NCBI GenBank assembly: GCA_001819335.1
Contig: MHMH01000015.1
Location: 1 to 52,092, forward strand
Source: Candidatus Nealsonbacteria bacterium RIFCSPLOWO2_01_FULL_43_32
GTDB taxonomy: Bacteria > Patescibacteriota > Minisyncoccia > Minisyncoccales > MHMH01
DNA length: 52,092 nucleotides
Direction: 5' to 3'
Below are positions 24,220-32,867 of this stretch, one piece after another. The notes beneath the pieces are model-generated. The model ran no database searches. It saw nothing but the letters and a program-made list of their open reading frames with translations, and was not told the DNA's origin. Each line of letters starts with the position of its first letter. Position 1 is the first letter of the stretch. The translations under genes were made by a program, and so were the position numbers.

Positions 24220-24555
24220 ATGCCATGTTTATTCTGTAAAATTATCAATAAGGAAATGCCTGCAGAAATTGTTTATGAAGATGAGAAATTTTCAGTGATT
24301 AAGGATATTAAGCCAGTGGCCCCGATTCACTTTTTAATTATGCCTAAAAAACACCTTGTTTCGGTCAATCAATTAACGGCATCAGACAAAGAATTAATTG
24401 GCGAGCTGTTCTTAGCGGCTAAAAAAGTGGCTCAAGACGCTGGGGTATCGGCAAGCGGCTATAGATTAATTTTCAATATAGGGGAAAAGGCTGGTCAAAG
24501 TATTGACCATTTGCATTTACATCTATTAGGCGGTAAAACATTACCATGGCCTTAG
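24220..24555 (+). CDS. HIT-family nucleotide-binding protein (Hint-like)
   Basis: 111 residues. The histidine triad is H97-L-H99-L-H101 followed by LLGGK, as in HinT-type purine nucleoside phosphoramidases. Cys3 and Cys6 (CLFCKI) are the usual zinc-site cysteines of bacterial members. It hydrolyses AMP conjugates, perhaps as a scavenger of aminoacyl-AMP by-products. It overlaps rpsU by 10 bases. Confidence 0.94.
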   Translation: MPCLFCKIINKEMPAEIVYEDEKFSVIKDIKPVAPIHFLIMPKKHLVSVNQLTASDKELIGELFLAAKKVAQDAGVSASGYRLIFNIGEKAGQSIDHLHLHLLGGKTLPWP

Positions 24556-24764
24556 AAGTTAAAAAACAAGAAAGGGAAACAGCTCAAAGCTTAGTGAGGC
24601 GCTTTGGTAAGCGAGTACAGCAGAGCGGTCTTTTGATTCGCGCCAGAAAAACCAGGTTCAGGAAGCGGCCTAAAAGCCATTTGGCCAAAAAGCGAGCCGC
24701 TTTAAGGCGGGAAGAATTAAGAAAGGAATACCAAAAATTAAAGAAATTAGGCAAAATCAACTAA
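24546..24764 (+). CDS. rpsU: 30S ribosomal protein bS21
   Basis: 72 residues, very basic. EVKKQERETAQSLVRRFGKR matches the start of S21 and RKTRFRKRPKSHLAKKRAAL its middle. S21 sits near the anti-Shine-Dalgarno on the 30S platform. Placement right behind a HIT gene and before yqeY is a common bacterial order. Confidence 0.93.
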   Translation: MALEVKKQERETAQSLVRRFGKRVQQSGLLIRARKTRFRKRPKSHLAKKRAALRREELRKEYQKLKKLGKIN

Positions 24765-24827
24765 TCGCGAATCAGTTACGAATTTACGAATTCGTATATT
24801 CGCAAGAAATTCGTTATTCGCTGATTT

Positions 24828-25301
24828 ATGTTAAAAGAAAAAATTCAAGCAGACCTCAAGAATTCCATGAAGCAAAAAGAAGAATTGACTCTTTCGGTTT
24901 TGCGTATGTTGAGCGCGGCTATCGTAAATAAAGAGAAAGAGAAAAGATTCAAAAGCGGCCAGAGTCAAGACATTGCCTTGACCGATGAAGAAATCATTGA
25001 GGTGATTGCCACAGAAATTAAAAAAAGAAAAGAAGCGGCTCTGGCGTATGAACAAGGGGACAGAAAAGAATTGAGCGAAAAAGAAAAGAAAGAAGCAGAG
25101 ATTTTGCAGCAATATCTGCCCGAGCAACTGTCTGAAGCTGAAGTTAAAAAACTGGTTAAAACTGCCATTGAGAAGGTAGGCGCTAAAACCCAGAAAGACA
25201 TGGGTAAGGTAATGCAAGAGTTAATGCCCAAAGTCAAAGGCAAGGCCGATGGGAGTTTAGTTTCCAAACTCGTCAAAGATTTATTGTCGCAAGAATTATA
25301 A
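24828..25301 (+). CDS. GatB/YqeY domain-containing protein
   Basis: 157 residues, lysine- and glutamate-rich and helical, matching YqeY: LKEKIQADLKNSMK, LTLSVLRMLSAAI, then YLPEQLSEAEV and a C-terminal KVMQELMPKVKGKADGSL. This domain is the tRNA-binding tail of GatB; the stand-alone role is unclear. It often follows rpsU. The preceding 60 bases are CGAAT/ATTCG repeats that form an inverted repeat (CGAATCAG/CTGATT-type ends). Confidence 0.92.
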   Translation: MLKEKIQADLKNSMKQKEELTLSVLRMLSAAIVNKEKEKRFKSGQSQDIALTDEEIIEVIATEIKKRKEAALAYEQGDRKELSEKEKKEAEILQQYLPEQLSEAEVKKLVKTAIEKVGAKTQKDMGKVMQELMPKVKGKADGSLVSKLVKDLLSQEL

Positions 25302-25310
25302 AATTTTTAT

Positions 25311-25339
25311 TTGACAATAATCTAAAAACATAGTAAGCT
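25311..25339 (+). promoter_or_regulatory. promoter of hicB-hicA
   Basis: A perfect TTGACA (25311-25316) and a weak -10 TAAGCT (25334-25339) with 17-base spacing. The transcription start would fall at or next to the hicB ATG, so the mRNA may be leaderless. HicB-type antitoxins usually repress their own promoter, but no clear operator palindrome is seen. Confidence 0.5.
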
Positions 25340-25345
25340 AAAAAT

Positions 25346-25591
25346 ATGAAGAATATACTCCACTACAATGTTATTTTTCGTCCGGAGAGAGAGGGCGGAT
25401 TTACGGTTGTCGTCCCCAGCTTGCCCGGATGCGTTACTTACGGGAAAAGTTTGAAAGAAGCGAAAAAAATGGTTGCCGATGCGATTGAGGGGTATATCGC
25501 CAGTTTGAAAAAACACAAAGAGCCAATTCCTACCGATGAGGAAAATTTTTTCACTTCGGTAGATATTAAAAAGAATTTGGTTCATGCCTAA
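25346..25591 (+). CDS. hicB: HicB-family antitoxin
   Basis: 81 residues with the partially degraded RNase H fold of HicB: YNVIFRPEREGGFTVVVPSLPGCVTYG, then KEAKKMVADAIEGYIASLKK. The N-terminal domain binds and covers the HicA toxin. There is no long C-terminal DNA-binding domain, so autoregulation may be weak. It precedes and overlaps hicA by 8 bases; antitoxin-first order is common for this compact type. Confidence 0.9.
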   Translation: MKNILHYNVIFRPEREGGFTVVVPSLPGCVTYGKSLKEAKKMVADAIEGYIASLKKHKEPIPTDEENFFTSVDIKKNLVHA

Positions 25592-25805
25592 ACTCCCCGT
25601 TATTAGTTATAAAAAATTAGTAAAAATTTTAGTAAAGTTTGGTTTCCAGTTAGACCATACAACAGGAAGCCATTTTATTTTTTATCACCCGCAAACCAAG
25701 AAAAGAGCCGTAGTCCCGCGTCACTTAAAGGACTTGCCTAAAGGAACATTGATGAGTATTTTAAGAGAAGCAGGTATAGGTAAGGAAGAACTCGGAAAGC
25801 GATGA
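25584..25805 (+). CDS. hicA: HicA-family mRNA interferase toxin
   Basis: 73 residues with a dsRBD-like fold. The catalytic His is in TTGSHFIFYHP, and PRHLKDLPKGTLMSILREAGI forms the C-terminal part. HicA cleaves mRNA and tmRNA when free of HicB. Its stop codon lies inside the terminator hairpin at 25801-25820. Confidence 0.92.
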   Translation: MPKLPVISYKKLVKILVKFGFQLDHTTGSHFIFYHPQTKKRAVVPRHLKDLPKGTLMSILREAGIGKEELGKR

Positions 25806-25824
25806 AGCAGCAGCTTCATCTTTA
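25801..25824 (+). terminator. terminator of hicBA
   Basis: GATGAAGC (25801-25808) pairs with GCTTCATC (25813-25820) around AGCA, followed by TTTAT. The hicA TGA is in the 5' arm. Confidence 0.7.
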
Positions 25825-25852
25825 TCTGCGTTTTTAATAAATTAAAAACTTG

Positions 25853-26266
25853 ATGATAGAGGTTAATAATTTGACGAAGCACAGGGTGAATAAAGAGTTT
25901 TTGAAGGGACTTGCTAAAAAGGTTTTGGAGGGAGAGAATAACCCGCCAAAAGCCAGAGCATTTGGGCGGGCCCGCCGCAATGCGAAGCTTTGGGCGGGGA
26001 AAGAATTTAATCTATCTATTGCTTTAGTTGGACAGAGCACGATAAAAGAGTTAAATAAGAGATATAGAGGAAAGAATCAATCCACCGATGTGCTATCTTT
26101 TCAGTACGATGGCTCAGGAGAAGTGGTAATTTGCCCGGAAGCCGTTGAGAAAAATGCTCGCCAGTTTAAATTAATCTATCAAAAAGAACTGGCTCGGGTC
26201 TTGGTCCACGGCATTTTACACGTTTTGGGATACAACCACCAGCAGATGAAGCAAAAAAATGGCTAA
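25853..26266 (+). CDS. ybeY: endoribonuclease YbeY
   Basis: Single-strand-specific RNase for rRNA maturation and ribosome quality control. 137 residues with the metal site HGILHVLGYNH near the C-terminus and STDVLSF in the middle. I prefer ATG 25853 to the TTG just before it. Residues PPKARAFGRARRNAKLWAG, coded by a GC-rich repeat (25956-25998 with the palindrome GGCGGGCCCGCC at 25965-25976), look inserted. Overlaps ftsA by 8 bases. Confidence 0.93.
   Translation: MIEVNNLTKHRVNKEFLKGLAKKVLEGENNPPKARAFGRARRNAKLWAGKEFNLSIALVGQSTIKELNKRYRGKNQSTDVLSFQYDGSGEVVICPEAVEKNARQFKLIYQKELARVLVHGILHVLGYNHQQMKQKNG
25965..25998. repeat. GC-rich palindromic insertion in ybeY
   Basis: A 12-base perfect palindrome (25965-25976) is flanked by two TTTGGGCGGG words (25961-25970 and 25989-25998). 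It stands out against the AT-rich surroundings and encodes a lineage-specific loop. Confidence 0.6.
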
Positions 26267-27488
26267 AACAAAAATCATTACCGGTCTGGATATCGGCACT
26301 TACTCCATCAAGGCTTTGGCGGCTAGTCAAAATCTGGACACGGGCGCCTTGGAGGTTTTAGGCAAGGTGGAAGCGCCGTCTTTTGGCACCAGACGAGCCG
26401 TGGTGGTTAAGGTTGATGAGGTTGCAAAACATATCGGAGAAGCGCTGGACCAGCTGCAGCAAGCCATCAGCCGCCGCATTGAAGACGTGAACGTTAATAT
26501 CGGAGGTTCTCATTTATTTTGCACTTCTTCTCACGGCACAGTGATTGTTTCCAGAGCCGACCAGAAAATTTCCAAAGAAGATGTCAGTCGGGTTATCCAG
26601 GCGGCCGAATCCATTCCTTTAGCTTCCAATAAGGAGATTTTAGAGGTTTTCCCCAAGGATTTTATGGTTGACGGCGCGCCGATTAAAGAGCCGCTGGACA
26701 TGCACGGCTTAAGGCTGGAGGTTGATATTTTGGCCCTGGGCGGTTTCTCCCCGTATTTAAAAAACTTGACCACGGCTGTTTTGAACGCTGGTTTCCAGGT
26801 CGCTGACACGGTGCCCTCTATTTTAGCCAGTGCCCAGGCGGTCTTGACTTCCTCGCAAAAAGAATTAGGGGTTTGCCTGCTGGATATCGGCGGAGGCACG
26901 ACCGATTTAGCCGTTTACGAAGAAGGAGACTTGGTGCACACAGCTGTTTTTCCGATTGGTTCTGAGCGCATTACTCACGACTTGGCCGTTGGTTTGAAAA
27001 CCGATGTGGAGATTGCGGAAAAAATAAAGCAGGAATTCGGCAGCTGCCTGTCCAAAGGCAGCAATAAGAAGGAGAAAATTGAAATACCAAGAGAATCGGG
27101 CAACAGTGAAATTCTGACTTTTCCCAATAAAATGCTGGTTAAAATTATTGAAGCCAGGGTTTCTGAAATCTTTCATTTAGCCGAAAAAGAACTGAAAACG
27201 CTTTCTCTTAAAGGTCTTTTGCCGGCGGGCGTTGTTTTAACCGGCGGGGGAGCCAAACTGCCCAAGATCGTGGAATTGGCCAAAAAAGAATTAAAGCTGC
27301 CCGTGAGAATCGGTGTGCCTCAAATTTTGGAAGGCCAAGAAAGAGACCCTTCTTTCAGCACCTGCTTTGGCTTGGTGCTCCTGGCTCAAGAAGGAGGCAT
27401 ACTGGATGGCGCAGCGAGCGGACATCCGGGTCCGAAACAAGGCGTCGGAGGGATAATGAAGAAAGTCTTAAAAATATTTATACCATGA
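26259..27488 (+). CDS. ftsA: cell division protein FtsA
   Basis: Actin-like ATPase that tethers FtsZ to the membrane and recruits the divisome. 409 residues: phosphate-1 loop GLDIGTYSIK, the 1C insertion around 80-160, phosphate-2 LLDIGGGTTDLAVY, and adenosine site VVLTGGGAKLPKI. The C-terminus (MKKVLKIFIP) could be the amphipathic membrane-targeting helix. It shares ATGA with ftsZ, so the two are translationally coupled. Confidence 0.95.
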   Translation: MAKTKIITGLDIGTYSIKALAASQNLDTGALEVLGKVEAPSFGTRRAVVVKVDEVAKHIGEALDQLQQAISRRIEDVNVNIGGSHLFCTSSHGTVIVSRADQKISKEDVSRVIQAAESIPLASNKEILEVFPKDFMVDGAPIKEPLDMHGLRLEVDILALGGFSPYLKNLTTAVLNAGFQVADTVPSILASAQAVLTSSQKELGVCLLDIGGGTTDLAVYEEGDLVHTAVFPIGSERITHDLAVGLKTDVEIAEKIKQEFGSCLSKGSNKKEKIEIPRESGNSEILTFPNKMLVKIIEARVSEIFHLAEKELKTLSLKGLLPAGVVLTGGGAKLPKIVELAKKELKLPVRIGVPQILEGQERDPSFSTCFGLVLLAQEGGILDGAASGHPGPKQGVGGIMKKVLKIFIP

Positions 27489-28423
27489 AAGCGGCGACTA
27501 AAATAAAAGTCGTGGGAGTCGGGGGAGCGGGCGGCAACGCCGTCTCGCGCATGGCTGCCTGCAAAACGCAGGGCGTGGAACTGATTGCCATTAATTGCGA
27601 CGTCCAAGACCTGCAGAAGGCCAGAGCTCATCAGAAGCTGCGCATCGGGCGCAGCTTAACGCAAGGCTTGGGTGCTGGCATGAATCCGGAAAAGGGTAGG
27701 CTAGCTGCGCTGGAGAATAAAGAAGATATTAGTGAGCTTTTAGCGGGGGCTGATATGGTTTTTGTGGCTTGCGGTTTGGGCGGAGGCACGGGTTCCGGGG
27801 CTGCGCCGGTTGTGGCTGAAATTGCCAAAGCCCAAGGGGCCTTGGTGATAGCCGTGGTCACGACTCCCTTTTCGTTTGAAGGAACCTACAGGCATCAGGT
27901 GGCCAAAGGAGCCTTGGAAATCCTGAAAAACAAAGTGGACACCTTGTTGGTCGTGCCTAACGACAAAATCCTCTCGCAGGAAAATAAAGGCGCTACTTTA
28001 CTTGCTGCTTTTTGGGCTTGCGACGAGGTGTTAAGGCAGGCGGTTCAGGGGATTACTGATTTGATTTTCTTTTCCGGCATCATTAATGTTGATTTTGCCG
28101 ACGTTAAAACCATTATGAAGAATGCCGGCCCCGCTTTCTTCGGTCAGGGCAAGGCCAGAGGGGAAAGAAGGGTGGAAACGGCCGTGAACCTGGCCATTCA
28201 TTCGCCTTTGCTTGATTTTTCCATCAGCGGAGCTAAAGGAATTCTGTTTAATGTTTCCGGCGGTGACGATTTGAGTCTGACCGAGATCAACGAAGCCGCC
28301 AATCTGATTACTCAAACCGTCGATCCCAGGGCCAAGATAATTTTCGGCGCCGTTCACGATAAGCATCTCCAGAAAGAAGAGATAAAATTGACGGTCATCG
28401 CCACTGGTTTTGAAAAAAAGTAA
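27485..28423 (+). CDS. ftsZ: cell division protein FtsZ, tail-less
   Basis: Tubulin-like GTPase that forms the division ring. The globular domain is complete: GVGGAGGNAV, GGGTGSGAAP (99-108) and the T7-loop region with NVDFADVKTIMKNAG. It stops 312 residues in, at TVIATGFEKK. Other FtsZ proteins continue with a linker of about 50 or more residues and a conserved C-terminal peptide that binds FtsA. That tail is absent, although ftsA is adjacent. Confidence 0.96.
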   Translation: MKAATKIKVVGVGGAGGNAVSRMAACKTQGVELIAINCDVQDLQKARAHQKLRIGRSLTQGLGAGMNPEKGRLAALENKEDISELLAGADMVFVACGLGGGTGSGAAPVVAEIAKAQGALVIAVVTTPFSFEGTYRHQVAKGALEILKNKVDTLLVVPNDKILSQENKGATLLAAFWACDEVLRQAVQGITDLIFFSGIINVDFADVKTIMKNAGPAFFGQGKARGERRVETAVNLAIHSPLLDFSISGAKGILFNVSGGDDLSLTEINEAANLITQTVDPRAKIIFGAVHDKHLQKEEIKLTVIATGFEKK

Positions 28424-28498
28424 TCTGTGGAACGTAATATTTGCTATGCAAATAAACGTTCCAACAGCGTTTAAATTTTTTAAGAAAATTTATTACGC

Positions 28499-28507
28499 TG
28501 TGGATAA
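28499..28507 (-). promoter_or_regulatory. perfect DnaA box upstream of nrdD
   Basis: TGTGGATAA is the reverse complement of the consensus DnaA box TTATCCACA. It lies 29 bases from a TTGACA element. DnaA regulates nrd genes in several bacteria. A single box without an AT-rich unwinding cluster does not suggest an origin. Confidence 0.5.
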
Positions 28508-28527
28508 GTCAGAATCCTCAATAGGGG

Positions 28528-28556
28528 TTGACAGGGGTTTGACCCCCTTTTTTTAT
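28528..28556 (+). promoter_or_regulatory. candidate promoter of nrdD-nrdG overlapping a terminator-like hairpin
   Basis: TTGACA (28528-28533), 17 bases, then TTTTAT (28551-28556). The spacer contains GGGGT-TTG-ACCCC (28534-28546) followed by seven T, which is also a good terminator for ftsZ. The same TTGACAGGGGTTT string starts the promoter at 47312. Confidence 0.5.
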
Positions 28557-28623
28557 CGGGGTAAAATGGAGTAATCTTTTAATTTTCTCTACTCAAAGAG
28601 ATTTTTTTATCGCCACGGACAAT

Positions 28624-30759
28624 ATGGTAGCCGACAAAATTAAAAAAATTCAAAAAAGAGACGGCCGAGTAGTTGATTTTGACCAGCAGAAGATTACCGA
28701 CGCCATCGAGAAAGCGGTGACAGCGAGCGGCCAGGGGGACGGAGAAGAATCAAAGCGGGTTTCCGACAAAGTGGTTGAATTATTGAACCGCCGGTTTAGA
28801 GATAATGGAGTGCCTCAAGTGGAACAGATTCAGGACATTGTGGAAGAAACTTTGATTGCGGAAAATTTAGCCGAAACCGCCAAAGCCTACATTCTTTACA
28901 GAGAGCAGCGAAGGAGAATCAGAGAGGCAGCCGGCGGTATTGATGAGTCGCTGGAAATGATTGATAAATACATCAAAGAATTGGACTGGCAGGTTTACGA
29001 AAACGCCAACATGGCTTATTCTTTGCAGGGCCTGAACCATTACGGCGTTTCCGCTTTGACCAAAAGGTACTGGCTCAACAAAGTTTATCCCAAGGAAATC
29101 AGGGAAGCGGCTGAAGGCGGAGACTTTCACATTCATAATTTAGACACGTTGGCGACTTACTGCAATGGCTGGGACCTTTACGATTTGCTTTTAAGGGGCT
29201 TTGGCGGAGTTCAGGGCAAAGTAGAGTCCAAGCCGGCCAAGCACTTGGCCAGTGCTTTGGGCCAGCTGGTTAATTTCTGGTACATCGTGCAAGGAGAAAG
29301 CGCCGGGGCCCAAGCGATTTCCTCGTTTGATACTTTATTGGCGCCTTTTGTCCGCTACGATAATTTAAATTATCATCAGGTTAAGCAAGCCATGCAGGAA
29401 TTCCTGTTCAACTGCTCCATTTCCACCAGGGTGGGGTTTCAAAATCCTTTTACCAATCTGACGATAGACATCAAGCCGTCGCCGGCCTTAGCCAAACAGC
29501 CGGTCATTATCGGGGGTAAAGCGCAAAAAGAAACCTACGGCGAGTTTCAAGAGGAAATGAACATGATCAACCGGGCCTTTTACGAAGGATTAATGGAGGG
29601 AGACGCCAAGGGCCGGCCTTTTACCTTTCCCATTCCCACGGTCAATATTACCAAGGACTTTGACTGGGACGACCCGAATCTGGACCCCTTATGGGAAGCG
29701 ACCGCCAAATACGGCGTGAATTATTTCAGCAATTTCATCAATTCCGACATGAAGCCCGAAGACGTGAGGAGTATGTGTTGCCGACTTCGTTTATCAAATA
29801 AAGAGCTTTATAAAAGAGGCGGGGGGTTGTTCGGCTCGCAACCCTTAACAGGAAGTATTGGCGTCGTGACGATTAACATGCCGAGAATCGGCTATCTTTC
29901 CAAAACCAAAAAAGAATTTTTTGAAAGACTGGGCCATATGATGGACTTGGCCAAAGAAAGCTTGGAGATTAAAAGAAAATCTCTGGATAATTTTATGGAA
30001 AAAGGCCTTTATCCTTATTCCAAGCATTATCTTTCCGGCATCAAGCAAATGAGAGGCAATTATTACGGCAATCATTTTTCCACCATCGGCTTGGTGGGTA
30101 TGAACGAAACCATGCTGAATTTTATCGGAGAAAATATCGGTTCCAAGCAGGGAAAAAAATTAGCCCTTGAAATTATGGATTTTATGAGGGAAAGGCTGAT
30201 TAAATACCAGGAAGAAACTAACAATCCGTATAATCTGGAAGCGACTCCGGCTGAATCAACCGCCTATCGGTTAGCCCAGAAAGACAAAGAAAAGTATCCC
30301 GACATTATTACGGCCGGCGAACAAGCGCCCTATTACACCAACTCCATCCATCTGCCGGTCAACTATACCGATGATTTGTTCGAGGTTTTAAAGCTTCAGG
30401 ACGAGCTTCAGACGAAATTTACCGGCGGCACGGTCATCCACCTGTTTTTGGGGGAACGGATTTTTGACATTCAAACGGTGAAAAGCCTGATTAAGAAGAT
30501 TTTTGAGAATTTCCGTCTGCCCTACATCACCCTGACTCCGACTTTTTCCATTTGCCCCTCTCACGGCTATTTAAACGGCGAGCATTTCGAGTGCCCCAAA
30601 TGCACCATCAAACAGCCCTGCGAGGTTTATTCGCGCATTGTGGGCTATCTCCGGCCGGTTCAGCAGTGGAACAAAGGCAAGAAAGAAGAATTCAGGCAGC
30701 GAGAGGAGTTTCAGGTTCAAGAGCCCCCAAAGGCGTTGATGGTCGCATCAACAAAGTGA
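28624..30759 (+). CDS. nrdD: anaerobic ribonucleoside-triphosphate reductase
   Basis: Class III, glycyl-radical enzyme that makes dNTPs without oxygen. 711 residues: an N-terminal ATP-cone (KIQKRDGRVVDFDQQKIT; allosteric control by ATP/dATP), a large barrel domain (GGDFHIHNLDTL, NCSISTRVGFQNPFTN), a C-terminal zinc site (CPSHGYLNG with CPKC) and the radical Gly674 in RIVGYLRPVQQWN. The tail (QVQEPPKALMVASTK) is a little longer than usual. The stop overlaps the nrdG start by one base. Confidence 0.97.
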   Translation: MVADKIKKIQKRDGRVVDFDQQKITDAIEKAVTASGQGDGEESKRVSDKVVELLNRRFRDNGVPQVEQIQDIVEETLIAENLAETAKAYILYREQRRRIREAAGGIDESLEMIDKYIKELDWQVYENANMAYSLQGLNHYGVSALTKRYWLNKVYPKEIREAAEGGDFHIHNLDTLATYCNGWDLYDLLLRGFGGVQGKVESKPAKHLASALGQLVNFWYIVQGESAGAQAISSFDTLLAPFVRYDNLNYHQVKQAMQEFLFNCSISTRVGFQNPFTNLTIDIKPSPALAKQPVIIGGKAQKETYGEFQEEMNMINRAFYEGLMEGDAKGRPFTFPIPTVNITKDFDWDDPNLDPLWEATAKYGVNYFSNFINSDMKPEDVRSMCCRLRLSNKELYKRGGGLFGSQPLTGSIGVVTINMPRIGYLSKTKKEFFERLGHMMDLAKESLEIKRKSLDNFMEKGLYPYSKHYLSGIKQMRGNYYGNHFSTIGLVGMNETMLNFIGENIGSKQGKKLALEIMDFMRERLIKYQEETNNPYNLEATPAESTAYRLAQKDKEKYPDIITAGEQAPYYTNSIHLPVNYTDDLFEVLKLQDELQTKFTGGTVIHLFLGERIFDIQTVKSLIKKIFENFRLPYITLTPTFSICPSHGYLNGEHFECPKCTIKQPCEVYSRIVGYLRPVQQWNKGKKEEFRQREEFQVQEPPKALMVASTK

Positions 30760-31502
30760 TGCTCATTGGCGGCTTACAAAAGAATACCTTAATCGACTTC
30801 CCGGGCCGCTTAGCGGCCACGGTTTTTCTTTGCTCGTGTAATTTCCGATGCCCTTGGTGCTACTCCAGAGAGCTTGTGTTGCCCGAAGCCATAGAAAATC
30901 AGCCCAAAATTCCGGAAAAAGATTTTTTTGATTTTTTGGAACAGAGAAGGGGTTTGCTGGAGGGGGTGGTCGTTTGCGGGGGAGAGCCGACGATGAATAA
31001 AGATTTGCCGGAATTCATAAAAAAAATTAAAGACTTGGGATATTTAGTCAAGCTTGATACCAACGGTTCCAATCCGGAGATGCTGAAAAAATTAATTAGT
31101 AAGAAGGCGAAGAGAGATTCTCTCTCTTCTTCAACTTCGTTTCCGCAAAGCGGAAACTCGTTAGTTGATTACGTGGCCATGGACGTAAAATTGCCTAAAG
31201 AGAGATATCAAGAAGTTTTGGGAGTTGATGTAAAAAAGATTGATGAGAGCATCAAGATTTTAAAAAAAGGAGAAGTAGATTACGAGTTTCGAAGCACAAT
31301 AGTGCCCACCATCCATACCAAAGAAGATATTGTGGAAATAGCAAAATGGATAGGCGGGCGAGGAAGATATTATCTGCAGAATTTCCGGCCGGAAAAAACC
31401 ATTGACCCAGAATTCGAAAAACTCAAACCGTATCCGGAAGAATATCTTATGGAAATCAAAAAAGCCATTGCCCCATTTTTTGAAATTTGCAAGATACGAT
31501 AA
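30759..31502 (+). CDS. nrdG: anaerobic ribonucleotide reductase activating protein (radical SAM)
   Basis: Generates the glycyl radical on NrdD using SAM and a 4Fe-4S cluster. CNFRCPWC with an upstream Cys (CSCNFRCPWC) supplies the cluster cysteines, and GGEPTMNKDLPEF is the next radical-SAM motif. I start at ATG 30759, overlapping the nrdD TGA (TGATG); earlier in-frame codons lie within nrdD. 247 residues. The loop KRDSLSSSTSFPQSGNS is coded by two back-to-back hairpins (31109-31129 and 31140-31156), an apparent repeat insertion that keeps the frame. Confidence 0.94.
   Translation: MLIGGLQKNTLIDFPGRLAATVFLCSCNFRCPWCYSRELVLPEAIENQPKIPEKDFFDFLEQRRGLLEGVVVCGGEPTMNKDLPEFIKKIKDLGYLVKLDTNGSNPEMLKKLISKKAKRDSLSSSTSFPQSGNSLVDYVAMDVKLPKERYQEVLGVDVKKIDESIKILKKGEVDYEFRSTIVPTIHTKEDIVEIAKWIGGRGRYYLQNFRPEKTIDPEFEKLKPYPEEYLMEIKKAIAPFFEICKIR
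31109..31156. repeat. two tandem hairpins inserted in nrdG
   Basis: GAAGAGAGA/TCTCTCTTC (31109-31117, 31121-31129; loop TTC) is followed by TTTCCGC/GCGGAAA (31140-31146, 31150-31156; loop AAA) with CTTCG and CTCG flanks. Both are within the reading frame. Confidence 0.75.
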
Positions 31503-31511
31503 AATGAAAGA

Positions 31512-32855
31512 ATGACTGCCTCAAGAGTTTTCTTATATTTTTGTCTCTCTTTTATCATAGGAATTTTTGTCAGTTCGCTTGCACCGGTTTCCCGGTTTTT
31601 TATACTGGGACTTTTAATTTTAGGAATATTTTTAATAAGCATATTTTGGCATGTTAAAAAATTAGTAGTCATAGGTTTCTGTGTACTATTTCTGGTGTTA
31701 GGCATTGGGCGACACCAAACGATTGAATCGGCTATTCCCAACATCACAGAACAAAATATTAATTTTGTAGGCGTGGTTTCAGAAGAGCCGGATATCAGAG
31801 ATAAATACACCAAATTAATCGTTGAAACAACAGCCGTTGAGGGCAAGGTTTTAGTCAACGCCAGCCGTTATCCCGAATATCAATACGGCGACCAGCTGAA
31901 AATTACTGGCAAGCTGGAAAAACCGCCAATCTTCGACAACTTTAACTACCATGATTATCTTAAAAAAGACGGCATTTTCACGACCATGAATTTTCCTGAA
32001 ATATCCTTAGCTGGCCAAAACTCCGGCCATCCGATTTATCAAGCTATTTTTTCTTTTAAAAATAAATTCAAAGAAACCGCCCGGAAATTTATTGTACCGC
32101 CCCAAGTCGGTCTTTTAGAAGCTTTGATTTTCGGGGATGAAGGCGGCATTTCAAAAGAGTGGCGCGATAAACTAAACCTTACTGGCACGCGCCATATCGC
32201 CGCGGTTTCGGGAATGAATATTACGATTATTTCAGTTTTGATTTTAAATTTTCTTCTGGCGCTGGGCCTTTGGCGCAAGCAAGCTTTTTATTTTACCGTT
32301 GTTCTGCTGGTGCTTTACGTTTTAATGGTGGGCGCTCCGGCTTCGGCGGTCCGGGCCGGGATCATGGGCGGCCTTTTTTTAACTGCCCGGCATCTGGGCA
32401 GAATGTCGGCTGCTTTCAGGGCAATTGTTTTCGCCGGTACTGTCATGCTAGCTTTCAACCCCTTGCTTTTAAGATTGGATATTGGTTTCCAGCTGTCATT
32501 TTTGGCCATTACAGGCATAATTGAGCTTCAGCCGGTTTTCTCCAAGTTTTTAAAAAAAATTCCCGATTACAGATTTTTCCCCATCAAAACCACCTTAGCG
32601 GCCACGTTTTCCGCCCAAATTTTTACCTTGCCGATTTTAATCTATAATTTTGGCCGCATCCCCATACTTTCACCAATTACCAATATTTTAATCGTGCCGT
32701 TTTTGGCGCCTATCACCGTTCTGATTTTTGTTTTTGGGATAACTTCAATGATTTTTTCGCCGCTGGGTTATGTTTTATCCTGGCCGGTCTGGTTTTCTTT
32801 ATCATATATGACCAACATTATCGACGTCTTTTCCAAACTTCCTAAAATTTGGTAG
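31512..32855 (+). CDS. comEC: ComEC/Rec2-family DNA uptake channel, no beta-lactamase domain
   Basis: Inner-membrane channel for single-stranded DNA during natural transformation. 447 residues: two or three N-terminal membrane helices, an OB-like DUF4131 region (about 75-165), then the competence domain with FGDEGGISKEWRDKLNLTGTRHIAAVSGMN split across helices, VGAPASAVRAGIMGG and RLDIGFQLSFLAI. It ends in membrane helices; the usual C-terminal metallo-beta-lactamase-like nuclease domain is missing, as is common in Patescibacteria. No other com genes are in the window. Confidence 0.92.
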   Translation: MTASRVFLYFCLSFIIGIFVSSLAPVSRFFILGLLILGIFLISIFWHVKKLVVIGFCVLFLVLGIGRHQTIESAIPNITEQNINFVGVVSEEPDIRDKYTKLIVETTAVEGKVLVNASRYPEYQYGDQLKITGKLEKPPIFDNFNYHDYLKKDGIFTTMNFPEISLAGQNSGHPIYQAIFSFKNKFKETARKFIVPPQVGLLEALIFGDEGGISKEWRDKLNLTGTRHIAAVSGMNITIISVLILNFLLALGLWRKQAFYFTVVLLVLYVLMVGAPASAVRAGIMGGLFLTARHLGRMSAAFRAIVFAGTVMLAFNPLLLRLDIGFQLSFLAITGIIELQPVFSKFLKKIPDYRFFPIKTTLAATFSAQIFTLPILIYNFGRIPILSPITNILIVPFLAPITVLIFVFGITSMIFSPLGYVLSWPVWFSLSYMTNIIDVFSKLPKIW

Positions 32856-32867
32856 AATGAAACAATT

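Noticed and set aside
28424-28623. Possible replication origin (one perfect DnaA box, AT-rich patch)
   Set aside because: Only one perfect box, no dnaA or dnaN gene, no box cluster.
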